Origin: Verrucomicrobiia bacterium
GTDB lineage: Bacteria; Verrucomicrobiota; Verrucomicrobiia; Limisphaerales; JADLHS01
Direction: 5' to 3'
DNA: 64,000 nt
NCBI GenBank assembly: GCA_011525685.1
Contig: WYBW01000094.1
Span: 43,230 to 107,229, forward strand
The notes beneath the pieces were generated by a model. The model worked only from the letters and a program-made list of their open reading frames with translations, did no database searches and had not been told where the DNA came from. Positions 43,792 to 53,150 of this stretch are shown piece after piece (position 1 is the first letter of the stretch; the number at the start of each line of letters is the position of its first letter). The translations under genes and the position numbers were made by a program.

Positions 43792-44616
43792 TTAAACCAG
43801 CTTCCGCAAGTGCTCAATGCTCCGCGCCGCCTGATCCAGTGTTCCGCACTCGACGCTCAGCACGATGTCCTGCGGAAGCGGACGGAGGATGGCGATGACC
43901 TTTTCCCAATCAATCACCCCGTCGCCACAAGCGCAGCCGACGGGCGTGCCCATCACCTTGCCGCGTTCCTTGTCGGACTGTTCGATGGAGATGTCCTTAG
44001 CGTGAATGTGGACGAGGCGATGTTTGATGCGCTCCAGCCAGACCAAAGGATCAATTCCGCCGAGGTAAGCATTGCCCGTGTCGAAATTGGCGCCCACGTT
44101 CGGTGAATTCACGAGGCTGAGGATGCGGTCGTACTTTTCGGGAATCAGCGAGTAGGTCTGATGCATCTCCAATCCGAGCTTGATGCCGCGCGGTTCGCAG
44201 ACCTTGGACGCTTCCATGATCGAGTAACGGATCAGTACGAAATCCTCCTCCTCCGTGGTCCAGGTCTGCTTGTGCCCTTCGTGCGTGTTGATGACGGGCG
44301 CGCCGCACTCGGCGGCGTAACGGGCGGCTTGCTTGAGATATTCGACGGCAATTTCCGGTTTGGAAAGCTGGCTGTGTGAGGAAAGCCCGGACAACTTCAG
44401 GCCATTCTTCTCACACACGCGGCGGATGCGCAGCGGGTCGTCGAGCATCGAGACGCTGTGGAAATACCGCGCCTCGCTTAACAGCTCGCGCCCCCAATGC
44501 ACCATCGGCTCGATGTACTCGTAGCCGAGTTTTGCGGCGAACTCCGCGCCCCACTCGAATGATTTGTGCGACGTGCGAACCGCTTCCAGATTCAGACCAA
44601 TGCCAACTTTTCCCAT
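43792..44616 (-). CDS. Sugar phosphate isomerase/epimerase-like TIM barrel
   Basis: 274 residues, the xylose-isomerase-like TIM-barrel (AP_endonuc_2) family. Metal-site residues are visible: GLEMHQTYSL near 149-158 (Glu), NFDTGNAYLGG near 179 (Asp) followed by HRLVHIHAKDISIE near 197-210 (His), and VLSVECGT near 255 (Glu). These would bind Mn2+/Mg2+ for sugar isomerisation or epimerisation. It converges with RCC1 and stands upstream of no operon partner except perhaps the LarA-like gene, 104 bases further up on the same strand. Confidence 0.85.
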   Translation of the reverse strand: MGKVGIGLNLEAVRTSHKSFEWGAEFAAKLGYEYIEPMVHWGRELLSEARYFHSVSMLDDPLRIRRVCEKNGLKLSGLSSHSQLSKPEIAVEYLKQAARYAAECGAPVINTHEGHKQTWTTEEEDFVLIRYSIMEASKVCEPRGIKLGLEMHQTYSLIPEKYDRILSLVNSPNVGANFDTGNAYLGGIDPLVWLERIKHRLVHIHAKDISIEQSDKERGKVMGTPVGCACGDGVIDWEKVIAILRPLPQDIVLSVECGTLDQAARSIEHLRKLV

Positions 44617-44720
44617 AATCGCAAAAGTACGTTTCCAGTGTGTGAATAATCAAGCTGACGGCGATTATTCGACCGTGCTTGTGCGCTTGCGTCAACGGCT
44701 TTTTCCGGTTGATGGCGAGT

Positions 44721-46019
44721 TTAAGAACCATTCCCCGCCGCCCACTTTGGCGGATGCTTCAGGCGATACAGCATCTCACCCGCCTTCGGGACGAGCAACA
44801 CGCCTGCGGCCTCGCGATTGGCAAAGTCTTCGACGCGAAGGGTGGCCGGATCGCGGTAGCCGAGGTTGATTCTTTCACAGGTCGCGCGCGGAACCTTCGA
44901 CGCCAGCGTCACGCGGGCACGACACTTCTCCACGCCATTCTCATAAGTGCCGATCCCGCGGACGTGCGTCGAATGGGCCAGTACGCCCCACGGGTAATGT
45001 TTGAAGCGATCCCACTGTCTCAGGAAATAGTCGCGACAATGGTAGCCGACCTCCTCGATGTGCTTGCCGTGGCTCACGCAGATTTCGCTCAAATGCGGCG
45101 CGTAAATGATGAGTTCGCCGTCGTCCGCGAGAACGGGTTCGAGTTTGTACATGCACTTGCCCGCGGTCCAAAGCTCGTCATACATCGGCGGCGCGCAGGA
45201 GAGGATGGTGTGAAACGGTCGGTCCTTGTAAACGATGTGAACCCTGGCGGAGAGATCGCTCGCCGCGTCCCACGCGGCTTCGGGCGTGCCCGCGAACAAG
45301 CCGACGAGGTCCTGGTTCGGTGCGACGACCATGGCGAGGCAAAGCTTGTCCACGTTGACCATGGCGCCCGCGCGATCCACCACGCGGCGCACCGGCGTCC
45401 ATTTCGTGCCGATGATCTTCGGGTTGGTGACCACCGCTCCGAGCCAGTGGAAGAAATTCAAAATGTGAGGCCCGCCGATGCCGGGGAACAAGTATTTGTT
45501 GCCGCCGGAAAAGCCAACCACCTCATGCGGGAACACCGGTCCGACGATGACGACCTGATCGTAATCGAACACGCGCCTGTTGATCTCGACCGGCACGTCC
45601 ATCGAAAACAGCCCGTCGCTGAGCAGGCTGATGTCGGCCGCGGGAATCGTTCCAACCTGTTTCAACGCGGCGGGATTGTCCCATTCGTGGTTGAAAAAGT
45701 TGACGTTTCGATACTCTCCGCGCCGCTCGGCTTCGCTGATCTCGAGCCGCAGGCAAATGGCCGCTTCGCTCATGGGCTGATGCGTGCCCAAGGCAGTCAT
45801 CACATCCAGAGTCCTGGTGACCGAAGACAGTTGGGCATGCAACGTCTTGAACAATAAACCGACCGGCGCGGTGCGGGTGCCGTCGGGAATGATCAACAGC
45901 ACGCGTTTCCCACGGTATTGCGCGGGCGGACAAGACTGCGAAATCAGTTCGGCGACTTGGGCGGCGGAGACCAGGCCCGCTTCCGGCGCAGTTTTGGAAA
46001 CCACAGGTTGCACGTTCAC
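44721..46019 (-). CDS. LarA-like nickel-pincer racemase/epimerase (DUF2088)
   Basis: 432 residues of the lactate racemase LarA superfamily. PDGTRTAP near 45-52 and GTHQPM with His80 are conserved, as is FPHEVVGFSGGNK with His165 and Lys175. The ten-residue His-Lys spacing is the same as LarA His174/Lys184, where the lysine carries the nickel-pincer cofactor. No larB, larC or larE genes are in the window. Homologues without lactate racemase activity act on other 2-hydroxy acids or sugars acids, so the substrate is open; the GlcD-like oxidase at 16.7 kb is too far to be linked. Confidence 0.86.
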   Translation of the reverse strand: MNVQPVVSKTAPEAGLVSAAQVAELISQSCPPAQYRGKRVLLIIPDGTRTAPVGLLFKTLHAQLSSVTRTLDVMTALGTHQPMSEAAICLRLEISEAERRGEYRNVNFFNHEWDNPAALKQVGTIPAADISLLSDGLFSMDVPVEINRRVFDYDQVVIVGPVFPHEVVGFSGGNKYLFPGIGGPHILNFFHWLGAVVTNPKIIGTKWTPVRRVVDRAGAMVNVDKLCLAMVVAPNQDLVGLFAGTPEAAWDAASDLSARVHIVYKDRPFHTILSCAPPMYDELWTAGKCMYKLEPVLADDGELIIYAPHLSEICVSHGKHIEEVGYHCRDYFLRQWDRFKHYPWGVLAHSTHVRGIGTYENGVEKCRARVTLASKVPRATCERINLGYRDPATLRVEDFANREAAGVLLVPKAGEMLYRLKHPPKWAAGNGS

Positions 46020-46059
46020 AAGTTAGGTCGAGCGCCAACAGAGTCCATGGGTGCCGCTT

Positions 46060-46950
46060 TCACGCTTTCAGCACTCCCAATCGTGACGCGACCTCGCGTG
46101 CGCTTGCGGGCCTGCGCGCGGGATCTTTTTCCAGACAGGCGGCCACGGTTTCCTCCCAGTTGAGCGGAATGGCCACGTCTTCGATCCCAAACTCAAACAA
46201 CCGATCCGTCATGCTGGGGGGAGCAACGCCACAGACCTGCTGGAAAATGTCGCCTTCGTAGAACGGCGGCTTGCCGGTGAGGAGTTCGTAAAGGCTGGTG
46301 CCCAGCGAATAAATGTCGTCCGCGACGGCGGGCGGTTCGCCAGTCCATTGCTGCGGCCCCATGTACCAATCCGTTCCCGCGATGCGCGGATGGCCGGGAT
46401 CAGCTTTGGACTTTTGCCCGAGGTCGCGTGACAGGCCGAAGTCCGTGACTTTGAGCTGACCGCGGGAATTGAGGATGAAATTCGCGGGCTTCAAATCGCG
46501 ATGCACGATTTGGGCTGTGTTGTGGGCGTAATCCAACGCGGCGCACAGATCGCCGACCCACGGCGCGATCTCGTGGGCCTCGAAGATCTGGCGGGGCTTG
46601 TCCACGCGCATCGTCCAGAGCGACCAGCCGTCCACGTATTCCATGGCGATCGCGGCGTGCCGGTCGTCCTGCTCGAAATCGTGGATCCGGACGATGTTGG
46701 GATGGGCGAGTTTGAGATTGCGGCGGGTTTCCTGTTTGAGCCGCTCGATCTCGTGGTGATCGTTCAGGAACTGGTCGGCCAGAAACTTGAGCGCCACGGG
46801 TTGCTCCAGCACGCGGTCGTGCGCCAGCCACACCGTGCCCATGCCGCCCTGCCCGAGGGTTCGCTTCAGGTAGTAGCGATCAAACACCCGCTGTCCGGCG
46901 GCCAACTCGCTGGCGGCCGCCCTGCCGGTTCCCGGGAGTTTGTTGTGCAT
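46060..46950 (-). CDS. Small serine/threonine protein kinase
   Basis: 296 residues made of a kinase domain alone, with no membrane helix or sensor domain. Gly loop GQGGMG at 33-38, ATP lysine K55, catalytic HRDLKPANF at 150-158, DFG at 170-172 and a usual APE-region variant (GTDWYMGPQQW). All catalytic residues are present, so it is probably active. It is on the minus strand, 40 bases upstream of the LarA-like gene, so the two may share a transcript. Target unknown. Confidence 0.93.
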   Translation of the reverse strand: MHNKLPGTGRAAASELAAGQRVFDRYYLKRTLGQGGMGTVWLAHDRVLEQPVALKFLADQFLNDHHEIERLKQETRRNLKLAHPNIVRIHDFEQDDRHAAIAMEYVDGWSLWTMRVDKPRQIFEAHEIAPWVGDLCAALDYAHNTAQIVHRDLKPANFILNSRGQLKVTDFGLSRDLGQKSKADPGHPRIAGTDWYMGPQQWTGEPPAVADDIYSLGTSLYELLTGKPPFYEGDIFQQVCGVAPPSMTDRLFEFGIEDVAIPLNWEETVAACLEKDPARRPASAREVASRLGVLKA

Positions 46951-47047
46951 GGCGGGTGTCAGTAAACCGGCGCGTGCGGCATTGTCGAGCCAGAAGCGCC
47001 GTGATGACGAAATCTCTCGCCAGCCGGCCGCGCGACGGAGCGACGCT

Positions 47048-47854
47048 TCAGATGGTTTGGGCCAGAAAACCGCCGTCCACCACCAGGTCCGCGCCCGTCA
47101 CAAAGCTGCTCGCCCGCGGACTGGCCAAAAAGACGGCGGCCCCGATCAGTTCGCGCGCCTCGCCAAATCGTTTCATCGGCGTATGCCCCAGAATCACCTG
47201 TCCTCGCGCCGTGGGCGTGCCGTCTTCGTTGAACAGCAGCCGCCGGTTCTGTTCGCCGGGGAAGAAGCCTGGCGTGAGGGAATTGACGCGCACACCGTTT
47301 GCCGCCCACTCGCGGGCGAGGAACCTGGTCAGGCTCAACACGGCGGCTTTGGCGGCCGAGTACGTCACCACACGCGACAACGGAATATGCGCCGACACGC
47401 TGGCGATGTTGATGATGCTGCCCTTGCCGCGCCGGCACATCGCCGGGCCGAATTCCTGGCAGGGAAACAATACTCCGCCCATGAGGTTCAACTCAAAATT
47501 CGCCCGCCAGTCCTCCGCGGCGATGGTTTCAAACGCGCGCTCCGGCGTGACGGTCACTTTGGGATCATTCCCTCCGGCGGCGTTCAACAAGATTGTCGGC
47601 GCGCCGAGACGGGCTTCGATTTGTTGGTGCGCCTCGGCCAGACTGCTGCGTGAGATGGCATCCGCGGAAACGAAGGCCGCGCGGCCGCCTTTGTCCGTGA
47701 TCACTTTCACCCGGGCCTCGCCGCGCCCGGCATTTCGACCCAACACCGCCACCTTGGCCCCGGCTTCCGCCAAACCCTCGGCCAGTGCGCCGCCCAGCAC
47801 ACCCGTGCCGCCGATCACCACCGCCACTTCCTCGCGCAAATCAAAAAGCGTCAT
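47048..47854 (-). CDS. Short-chain dehydrogenase/reductase
   Basis: 268 residues. Cofactor motif VVIGGTGVLGGALAEGLA near 12-29, NAAGG near 91, the catalytic Ser in IINIASVSAH, Tyr-x-x-x-Lys as YSAAK, and the closing SFVTGADLVVDGGF. This last form is frequent in SDRs reducing fructuronate/mannonate (classical C1 group), but sugar-acid specificity cannot be read reliably. It stands between the kinase (downstream, 97 bases) and the divergent DHH gene. Confidence 0.9.
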   Translation of the reverse strand: MTLFDLREEVAVVIGGTGVLGGALAEGLAEAGAKVAVLGRNAGRGEARVKVITDKGGRAAFVSADAISRSSLAEAHQQIEARLGAPTILLNAAGGNDPKVTVTPERAFETIAAEDWRANFELNLMGGVLFPCQEFGPAMCRRGKGSIINIASVSAHIPLSRVVTYSAAKAAVLSLTRFLAREWAANGVRVNSLTPGFFPGEQNRRLLFNEDGTPTARGQVILGHTPMKRFGEARELIGAAVFLASPRASSFVTGADLVVDGGFLAQTI

Positions 47855-47976
47855 AGAATCTTGGGCGAGATTGTCGGCAGAAGCGCACGGTGTTGAAAGG
47901 ATTATTTGAAATCGGCGCGATGCTTCAGAATTCCCCGCTGGTCAGACCCCGGCACTTTCAATACCCTGCGGCCAAC

Positions 47977-48918
47977 ATGATGCCGCCTGTAAAGCCGGAA
48001 GTGATCATCACCCACGAAAGCGACCTCGACGGTCTGCTGGCCGGCGTGCTGCTCCAACGCCTGGCGCGAAAGCTGTTTGACGCGGAGGTGCGGCTGGAGG
48101 CTTATCACTACAATTTTTGGAAACAGCGTGAACTGCGCGAAAGATCCGGCTGGGTGACGGACTTCACGTTCGAGGCGCGCTTGGACAAACCAAACTGGCT
48201 CGTTGTGGACCATCACGTCACCGAGGCCAAGCCGCTGAACGCGGAGCTGGTCCACGACGTCAACAAGTCGGCCGGCCTGCTCTGCTACGAGCTCTGCCGC
48301 GAACACGGGCTGGGGTCGCCGACGCTCGACCGGCTGGTCCATTTGAACAACGTGTCCGACCTGTTTCTCGAAGAGGATCCGGACTTCGTGCTGGCCGGCG
48401 ACTATGCAAACCTGGTGAAGAGCTACGGGTTCTGGAACTTGCACGCGCTCATCAATGGCGAAATTGAAAAACTCCTGGACCACCCGCTGTTGGAGGTCAT
48501 GGCCACCAAACGCCGCATCGAGGACCCGCTCGGTTTCGAGTGGAGCAAATCCAACGTGGCGGAAATCAGCCCCACGGTCGGCTTCGTGGACACCGTGGTC
48601 GGCAACAACAACCTGATTGTTCACCAACTGCTGGAACGGCAGGCCACGCGGTATCCGGTGTTGATTACAATGTTTCGGCGCACCAACGGCGTGGTGATCG
48701 CCAGCCTGCGCAGCCGGAACGGGGAGGCCCTCAAGGTCGCGGAAAAGCTCCAAGGCGGCGGCCATGCCAACGCCTGCGGCGCCGTGTTGCCGCGTTCGGT
48801 CAAGACGATTCCCGACGCGGTTCATTACTTGCGCCAGGTGTTGAATCCGAGAAGAGACGCGCCTTTGAACAACCTCGAAGCGTTGTTTGCCAGCATTGAA
48901 GTCGGCAAGGGCACTTGA
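47977..48918 (+). CDS. DHH-family phosphoesterase
   Basis: 313 residues from ATG 47977; ATG 47890 would extend it by 29 weak residues. DHH motifs: ITHESDLDGLLAGVLLQ near 10-26, LVVDHHVTE near 83-91 and the DHHA1 motif LQGGGHANACGA near 260-271. Related proteins include NrnA-type oligoribonucleases and pAp phosphatases, which clear short RNA or adenosine bisphosphate. It heads a plus-strand run with rph 65 bases downstream, an RNA-turnover theme. Confidence 0.87.
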   Translation: MMPPVKPEVIITHESDLDGLLAGVLLQRLARKLFDAEVRLEAYHYNFWKQRELRERSGWVTDFTFEARLDKPNWLVVDHHVTEAKPLNAELVHDVNKSAGLLCYELCREHGLGSPTLDRLVHLNNVSDLFLEEDPDFVLAGDYANLVKSYGFWNLHALINGEIEKLLDHPLLEVMATKRRIEDPLGFEWSKSNVAEISPTVGFVDTVVGNNNLIVHQLLERQATRYPVLITMFRRTNGVVIASLRSRNGEALKVAEKLQGGGHANACGAVLPRSVKTIPDAVHYLRQVLNPRRDAPLNNLEALFASIEVGKGT

Positions 48919-48983
48919 GCAGCGATTCTTCAGGCAGTTCATCGTTGCCACCCCACGACCTTGGACTACCATTCCCGACGTTT

Positions 48984-49742
48984 ATGTCCCAGACGCCAAC
49001 GCCCGCATCACCCGACACCCGCTCCGACGGTCGCCGCGCCCTTCAGCTTCGCCCCATTCGCTTTCAGAATCACATCGCACCCCATGCCACGGGCTCGACG
49101 TTGATCGAGTGGGGCAACACCCGGGTCATCTGTGGCGTGACCGTGGATGAAAACGTCCCGCGCTGGATGAAGGAGCAGAATCTCACCAGCGGCTGGATCA
49201 CGGCGGAGTATTCGATGCTGCCTTATTCGACGCTTCAACGGAAACAGCGCGACATCACCAAGGGGAAAATTGACGGGCGTTCGCAGGAGATCCAGCGCCT
49301 CATTGGCCGGGCCATGCGCGCCGCGCTCGATCTCGAGAAGCTCGGCCAGCGGACGATCTGGGTGGACTGCGACGTGTTGCAGGCGGATGGCGGCACGCGA
49401 ACCGCGGCCATCACCGGCGCCTACGTCGCACTCGTGCTCGCCGTGCGGCGTTTGCTGGCCGACGGCAAATTGAGCCAGAACCCCATCCTGCACGCCGTCG
49501 CGGCCGTCAGCGTCGGCATCGTCAATCAGCAGGCGTTGCTGGACTTGAATTACGTCGAGGACGCCGCCGCCGCGGTGGATTTTAACCTGGTGATGAACTC
49601 GGCCGGTGAATTCATTGAACTGCAAGGCTCAGGCGAGGAGGCCACGTTCAGCGAGCAGCAGCTTTCCGAATTGCTCGCGCTCGGCAAGGCCGGCATCCGC
49701 CAGTTGCTTGAAGCCCAGGAGGCGGCGCTGGCGCAGGAGTGA
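48984..49742 (+). CDS. rph: Ribonuclease PH
   Basis: 252 residues from ATG 48984, close to the family's 240. RNase PH trims the 3' ends of tRNA precursors with phosphate. Core motifs: RSDGRRALQLRPIRFQ, the STLIEWGNTRVICGV strand, KIDGRSQEIQRLIGRAMRAALDL, DVLQADGGTRTAAITGA and LDLNYVEDAAAAVDFNLVM. An RdgB gene, often its neighbour elsewhere, is absent; instead a histidine phosphatase follows. Confidence 0.96.
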   Translation: MSQTPTPASPDTRSDGRRALQLRPIRFQNHIAPHATGSTLIEWGNTRVICGVTVDENVPRWMKEQNLTSGWITAEYSMLPYSTLQRKQRDITKGKIDGRSQEIQRLIGRAMRAALDLEKLGQRTIWVDCDVLQADGGTRTAAITGAYVALVLAVRRLLADGKLSQNPILHAVAAVSVGIVNQQALLDLNYVEDAAAAVDFNLVMNSAGEFIELQGSGEEATFSEQQLSELLALGKAGIRQLLEAQEAALAQE

Positions 49743-49999
49743 ACAGTGATCGCGCTTTCACCAGCTCCCGACCATGGCACACATTCGCAATCAAGTGGGA
49801 GGCACAGACCTTCGGCCGGTCGTTTCGGGCGTCCCGCCTGAAACCGTGGTGGGCCGAGCCTCGGCATTGACTTCCGCGGACAGCGAGCCGTGTAAGCTTC
49901 TCGACGAAAGCCGACGCCACGCCGGATTTGACGCCCGTGACGCCCGTGTCACCAATCGGATGACACGCCATCCTGACTACTGAACCCTGAACCTCAACC

Positions 50000-50617
50000 G
50001 TGTCCCTGACTCGTCTTTACCTCATTCGCCACGCCGAAGTGGAAGCGCGTTATCAAAAAGTGTTTGGCGGTCGCATTGACATGGACCTCTCGCCGCGCGG
50101 CCACCAACAGGCCGCCATGCTGGCGGAGTTCCTGCGCCGCAAAAGGTTCGACGCCGTTTACGCCAGCCCGATGAAACGCGTCCAGCAGACGCTCGCTCCG
50201 TTGCTCAACAACGGTGCGCCACGACCCATGGTCGTGCCGGATTTGCGCGAAGTGGACTTTGGCGACTGGACCGGCCACGATTGGGACGCCGTGCGGGAAA
50301 AATTCGGCGCCAGCGCCTTTGAGTGGCTGCATCACCTTGAGCGCGGAACAATCCCCAACGCCGAACCACTTGCCAACTATCGCGCACGAGTCGAACCATG
50401 CCTGCGCGAGATACTCGAACGGCATCCCGGCCAGGCGGTTGCCGTGTTTTGCCATGGAGGCGTGATTCGGATGATGCTGTCCCTCCTGCTGGAATTACCG
50501 CTGTCGAAAATGAGCGCGTTTGATTTCGACTACGCCAGCGTTTCCGAAATCGAGTGGCAGCCGCACCGGATGGAAATTCAGTTGCTCAATTTCACGCCGT
50601 GGCGGGACTTGAAATGA
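50000..50617 (+). CDS. Histidine phosphatase family protein
   Basis: 205 residues from GTG 50000, which directly follows the word repeat CCCTGAACCTCAACC. The motif LYLIRHAEVEARYQ holds the phospho-histidine and Arg of the RHG triad, with FGGRIDMDLSPRGHQQA, the REVDFGDWTGH acid and FCHGGVIR completing the site. Similar enzymes remove phosphates from alpha-ribazole-5-phosphate, phosphoglycerate or nucleotides, so the substrate is uncertain. The gap to rph (257 bases) has no supported gene. Confidence 0.92.
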   Translation: MSLTRLYLIRHAEVEARYQKVFGGRIDMDLSPRGHQQAAMLAEFLRRKRFDAVYASPMKRVQQTLAPLLNNGAPRPMVVPDLREVDFGDWTGHDWDAVREKFGASAFEWLHHLERGTIPNAEPLANYRARVEPCLREILERHPGQAVAVFCHGGVIRMMLSLLLELPLSKMSAFDFDYASVSEIEWQPHRMEIQLLNFTPWRDLK

Positions 50618-50714
50618 CATTTGCGGCGGCCCGCGGCGGCAGTGCCGGCATCCTTGCCGCGGAGTTGCTCCAACCGCCGCCTGACTTGCCGACAAGGATG
50701 CTGGAGCTCCCGGT

Positions 50715-51668
50715 ATGAGCCTCGGCGTCATCTGGAGAATTTCCGTGATCACGACGGCGGAGGCCGGAGACGCCGTCGCGGAGTTGCTGTTTCGCCTCTC
50801 CGGCAGCGCCGCCTCGATTTACACCGACGCCGAAACCCGGAGGACTACCGTGGCCGTGTTCTGTGAACGTCCTCCTGCAGACTTCGCGGCGAAACGCGCT
50901 CTTTTGCTCGAAGGTCTGCATTACATCAAGGCGTGCGGACTCGACATCGGCTCAGCGAGGGTTCGCATCCAAAAACTTTCCCGCCAGAATTGGGCTGAAT
51001 CTTGGAAGCGCCATTTCAAACCCATCGAAATCGGCCAGGCACTTCTCATCAAACCGAGCTGGAGCAAGCGACTCCCGCGCGCCGGCCAGGCGATCGTTGT
51101 TCTCGACCCGGGCCTGAGTTTTGGCACCGGGCAGCATGCGACGACGGAGTTTTGCTTGAGGGAACTGGTCCGCCACCGGGAGCGGCGGCAGCGCGACCGG
51201 CACTCCGGACGTTGCGCCGTGCTCGACGTCGGCACCGGCTCCGGGATTCTGGCCATCGCCGCGGCCAAACTCGGCTTTCGCCCGGTTCGCGCTTTCGATT
51301 TCGATCCCGAAGCGGTGCGCGTGGCCCGTGACAATGCGCGTGCAAATGGCGTTGAATCCCACATCGAGTTCACCCGGGCCGATCTGGCAAAATTGCCGCG
51401 CCAACTGCGAGGAAGGTACGATGTGGTGTGCGCCAATCTCATTTCCACTCTGTTGATCGGGGAGCGCTTGACCCTGGCTGGCCTGGTTAAACCGGGCGGG
51501 TTGCTGGCGCTGGCCGGCATCCTCAAGTCGGAATTCCTCGAAGTGCAATTGGCTTACGGGGCGCTTAACTTCCGACTCGTGCGGAGCAGGGCGGAGAAGG
51601 AGTGGCGCTCTGGCCTCTGGCAACGCAACGGAGCCGGAACGCAGGACAGGCGTCGCGCCTGTCTCTAA
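50715..51668 (+). CDS. prmA: Ribosomal protein L11 methyltransferase
   Basis: 317 residues, longer than usual at the end. The N-terminal ferredoxin-like domain leads to QNWAESWKRHFKPIEIG, then LDPGLSFGTGQHATTEFCL and the SAM motif VLDVGTGSGILAIAAAKLG near 171-189, followed by DIDPEAV-like DFDPEAVRVARDNARANG and CANLISTLLI. PrmA trimethylates lysines of L11. The last 20 residues (KEWRSGLWQRNGAGTQDR and on) are encoded partly by the palindromic repeat 51645-51663, which supplies the stop, so the C-terminus has been changed there. Confidence 0.94.
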   Translation: MSLGVIWRISVITTAEAGDAVAELLFRLSGSAASIYTDAETRRTTVAVFCERPPADFAAKRALLLEGLHYIKACGLDIGSARVRIQKLSRQNWAESWKRHFKPIEIGQALLIKPSWSKRLPRAGQAIVVLDPGLSFGTGQHATTEFCLRELVRHRERRQRDRHSGRCAVLDVGTGSGILAIAAAKLGFRPVRAFDFDPEAVRVARDNARANGVESHIEFTRADLAKLPRQLRGRYDVVCANLISTLLIGERLTLAGLVKPGGLLALAGILKSEFLEVQLAYGALNFRLVRSRAEKEWRSGLWQRNGAGTQDRRRACL

Positions 51669-51723
51669 TTCAAGGAAACCGCGTAAGCGGAGCAAAGCAA
51701 TGGAGACAGGCGCGACGCCTGTC
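51645..51723. repeat. Facing pair of GCG-CGA-CGC hairpins
   Basis: GACAGGCGTCGCGCCTGTC (51645-51663) and its exact complement GACAGGCGCGACGCCTGTC (51705-51723) face each other with 41 bases between. Each forms an 8-bp stem and 3-base loop, and together they form a larger inverted repeat. The first lies within the 3' end of prmA, the second 10 bases before the end of nrfA (the genes converge). No T run follows. Confidence 0.85.
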
Positions 51724-51732
51724 CTACAATGC

Positions 51733-53136
51733 TCATTTCAACTCGCGCAACGACACCTGGCCGAGTCGGGAAAAGTTCATGGATTCGCCGAGAATTCGCG
51801 CGGCTTCCTGCGGCGCGTGAAAGCCGGTCGAGTTTTCCGCCTCCACAAAATCCAGATAGAACTGCGCCTTGCGCTGGAAGTCGCGGGCAGCAGCAAGTTC
51901 CGCATCCGGCCTGCCTCTCTCCTTCGCCGCCTTGATGTCGGCGATCAAATCCACGAGGGCATCCATGGCCTGGTTGCGCAGACTGTGGGTGCGCTCCTGG
52001 CTGACGAGCACGCGGTCCAGCAGTTCCTGTTCGGGCCACTTGTGGCAGGTCTGGCAGGCGTGATTCACGTTGAGCAGCGGGCTGCGGATGTGATGATCGC
52101 TGATTTTGTGCGCGCCGACCCGTTTGTAGGGCATGTGGCAATCGGCGCAGGCCACGCCCGAGCGCGCGTGGATGCCCTGCTTCCACAATTCAAACTCCGG
52201 ATGTTGCGCCTTGAGCACCGGCGCGCCGGTTTCGGCGTGTGTCCAGTCTTTATGTTGGGTCGAGTCGTAATAGGCCAGGATTTCCTCGACCTTGAGCCCG
52301 TTGGCCCAGGGATAGACCAGGCGCTTTTCCTCGCCCTTGAAGTAATACTCCACGTGACATTGGGCGCACACGTAGCTGCGCATTTCCTGGCGCGTGGCCA
52401 TCGTGTTCACTTCGTAGTCTGGAATCCCCTGGCTGGCTTTGAACGCGCGGATGCCCTCCAGGAAACCCGGCCGGGTGATGCGCAGTTGCAGCGTGGCGGG
52501 GTCGTGGCAGTCAATGCACGTCACCGGATGGGTCACCAGTTTGCGCGCCTCGGCGAACGGCATCCGGTTCATCCGCTCAAAGCCTTTGATCAAGTCGCCC
52601 TGACCGAGGTTGCGGTAGGCGACATAAGCGGACGAATGACAATGCAGGCACGTGCCCGGTTGCGACACGGCCTGCCGTCCGGTGAACGTCTGATCGTCCA
52701 ACATGTAGGCATGGCCGCGGGCCTCGCGGGCATCAATGGCAAAAGCATAACCCGCCCAGATGGTTTTCAGTCGCGCGTCTTCCTCGAGCAGCGAGCGGGC
52801 AACAATCGAGCGCGGGTCGGCGTCCGTGGGAGTGCGGGGCAACGCCTCGCTGCCGCCGAAGCGCGTTCGCACCTGATCCACCGTCTGCCGATAATCGTCA
52901 TATTGCAGTGGAAAATTCTTGGCCCAGATCAGCGCGTCCTCGGTGTCATCGGTCAGTTCCACCACGCGATAGAACGGATTCTTCGCTTCCTGTTTGCGCT
53001 CCATGATGTTCACCAGCAGCGCCAGCCCGCCCACGGCCAGCAACGTGGACAGGCCAACCGCCAAACCGAACCTCAACAGGAAGCTTCGCCGGGAAACGGT
53101 CACAACTTCGAAAGGAGTGGGATCGGGTGGATTCAT
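51733..53136 (-). CDS. nrfA: Pentaheme nitrite reductase NrfA (ammonia-forming)
   Basis: 467 residues from ATG 53136. NrfA reduces nitrite to ammonium in the periplasm with six electrons. After a membrane/signal segment (SRRSFLLRFGLAVGLSTLLAV, ends about 42) come heme motifs at C163-H167, C207-H211, C257-H261, C330-H334 and C361-H365. Catalytic Tyr264 lies in CHVEYYF and His312 in KAQHPE. Heme 1, the catalytic heme, has CLHCH; most NrfA have CXXCK here. Such CXXCH forms are known from a minority of lineages and need no special heme lyase; none is nearby. nrfH ends 14 bases upstream. Confidence 0.93.
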   Translation of the reverse strand: MNPPDPTPFEVVTVSRRSFLLRFGLAVGLSTLLAVGGLALLVNIMERKQEAKNPFYRVVELTDDTEDALIWAKNFPLQYDDYRQTVDQVRTRFGGSEALPRTPTDADPRSIVARSLLEEDARLKTIWAGYAFAIDAREARGHAYMLDDQTFTGRQAVSQPGTCLHCHSSAYVAYRNLGQGDLIKGFERMNRMPFAEARKLVTHPVTCIDCHDPATLQLRITRPGFLEGIRAFKASQGIPDYEVNTMATRQEMRSYVCAQCHVEYYFKGEEKRLVYPWANGLKVEEILAYYDSTQHKDWTHAETGAPVLKAQHPEFELWKQGIHARSGVACADCHMPYKRVGAHKISDHHIRSPLLNVNHACQTCHKWPEQELLDRVLVSQERTHSLRNQAMDALVDLIADIKAAKERGRPDAELAAARDFQRKAQFYLDFVEAENSTGFHAPQEAARILGESMNFSRLGQVSLRELK

Positions 53137-53150
53137 AAGCAGTCTGAGGT

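Noticed and set aside
49743..49999. Possible small gene between rph and the histidine phosphatase
   Set aside because: Short frames on both strands lack ribosome sites and domain features; an rdgB gene, expected here in some genomes, is not present.
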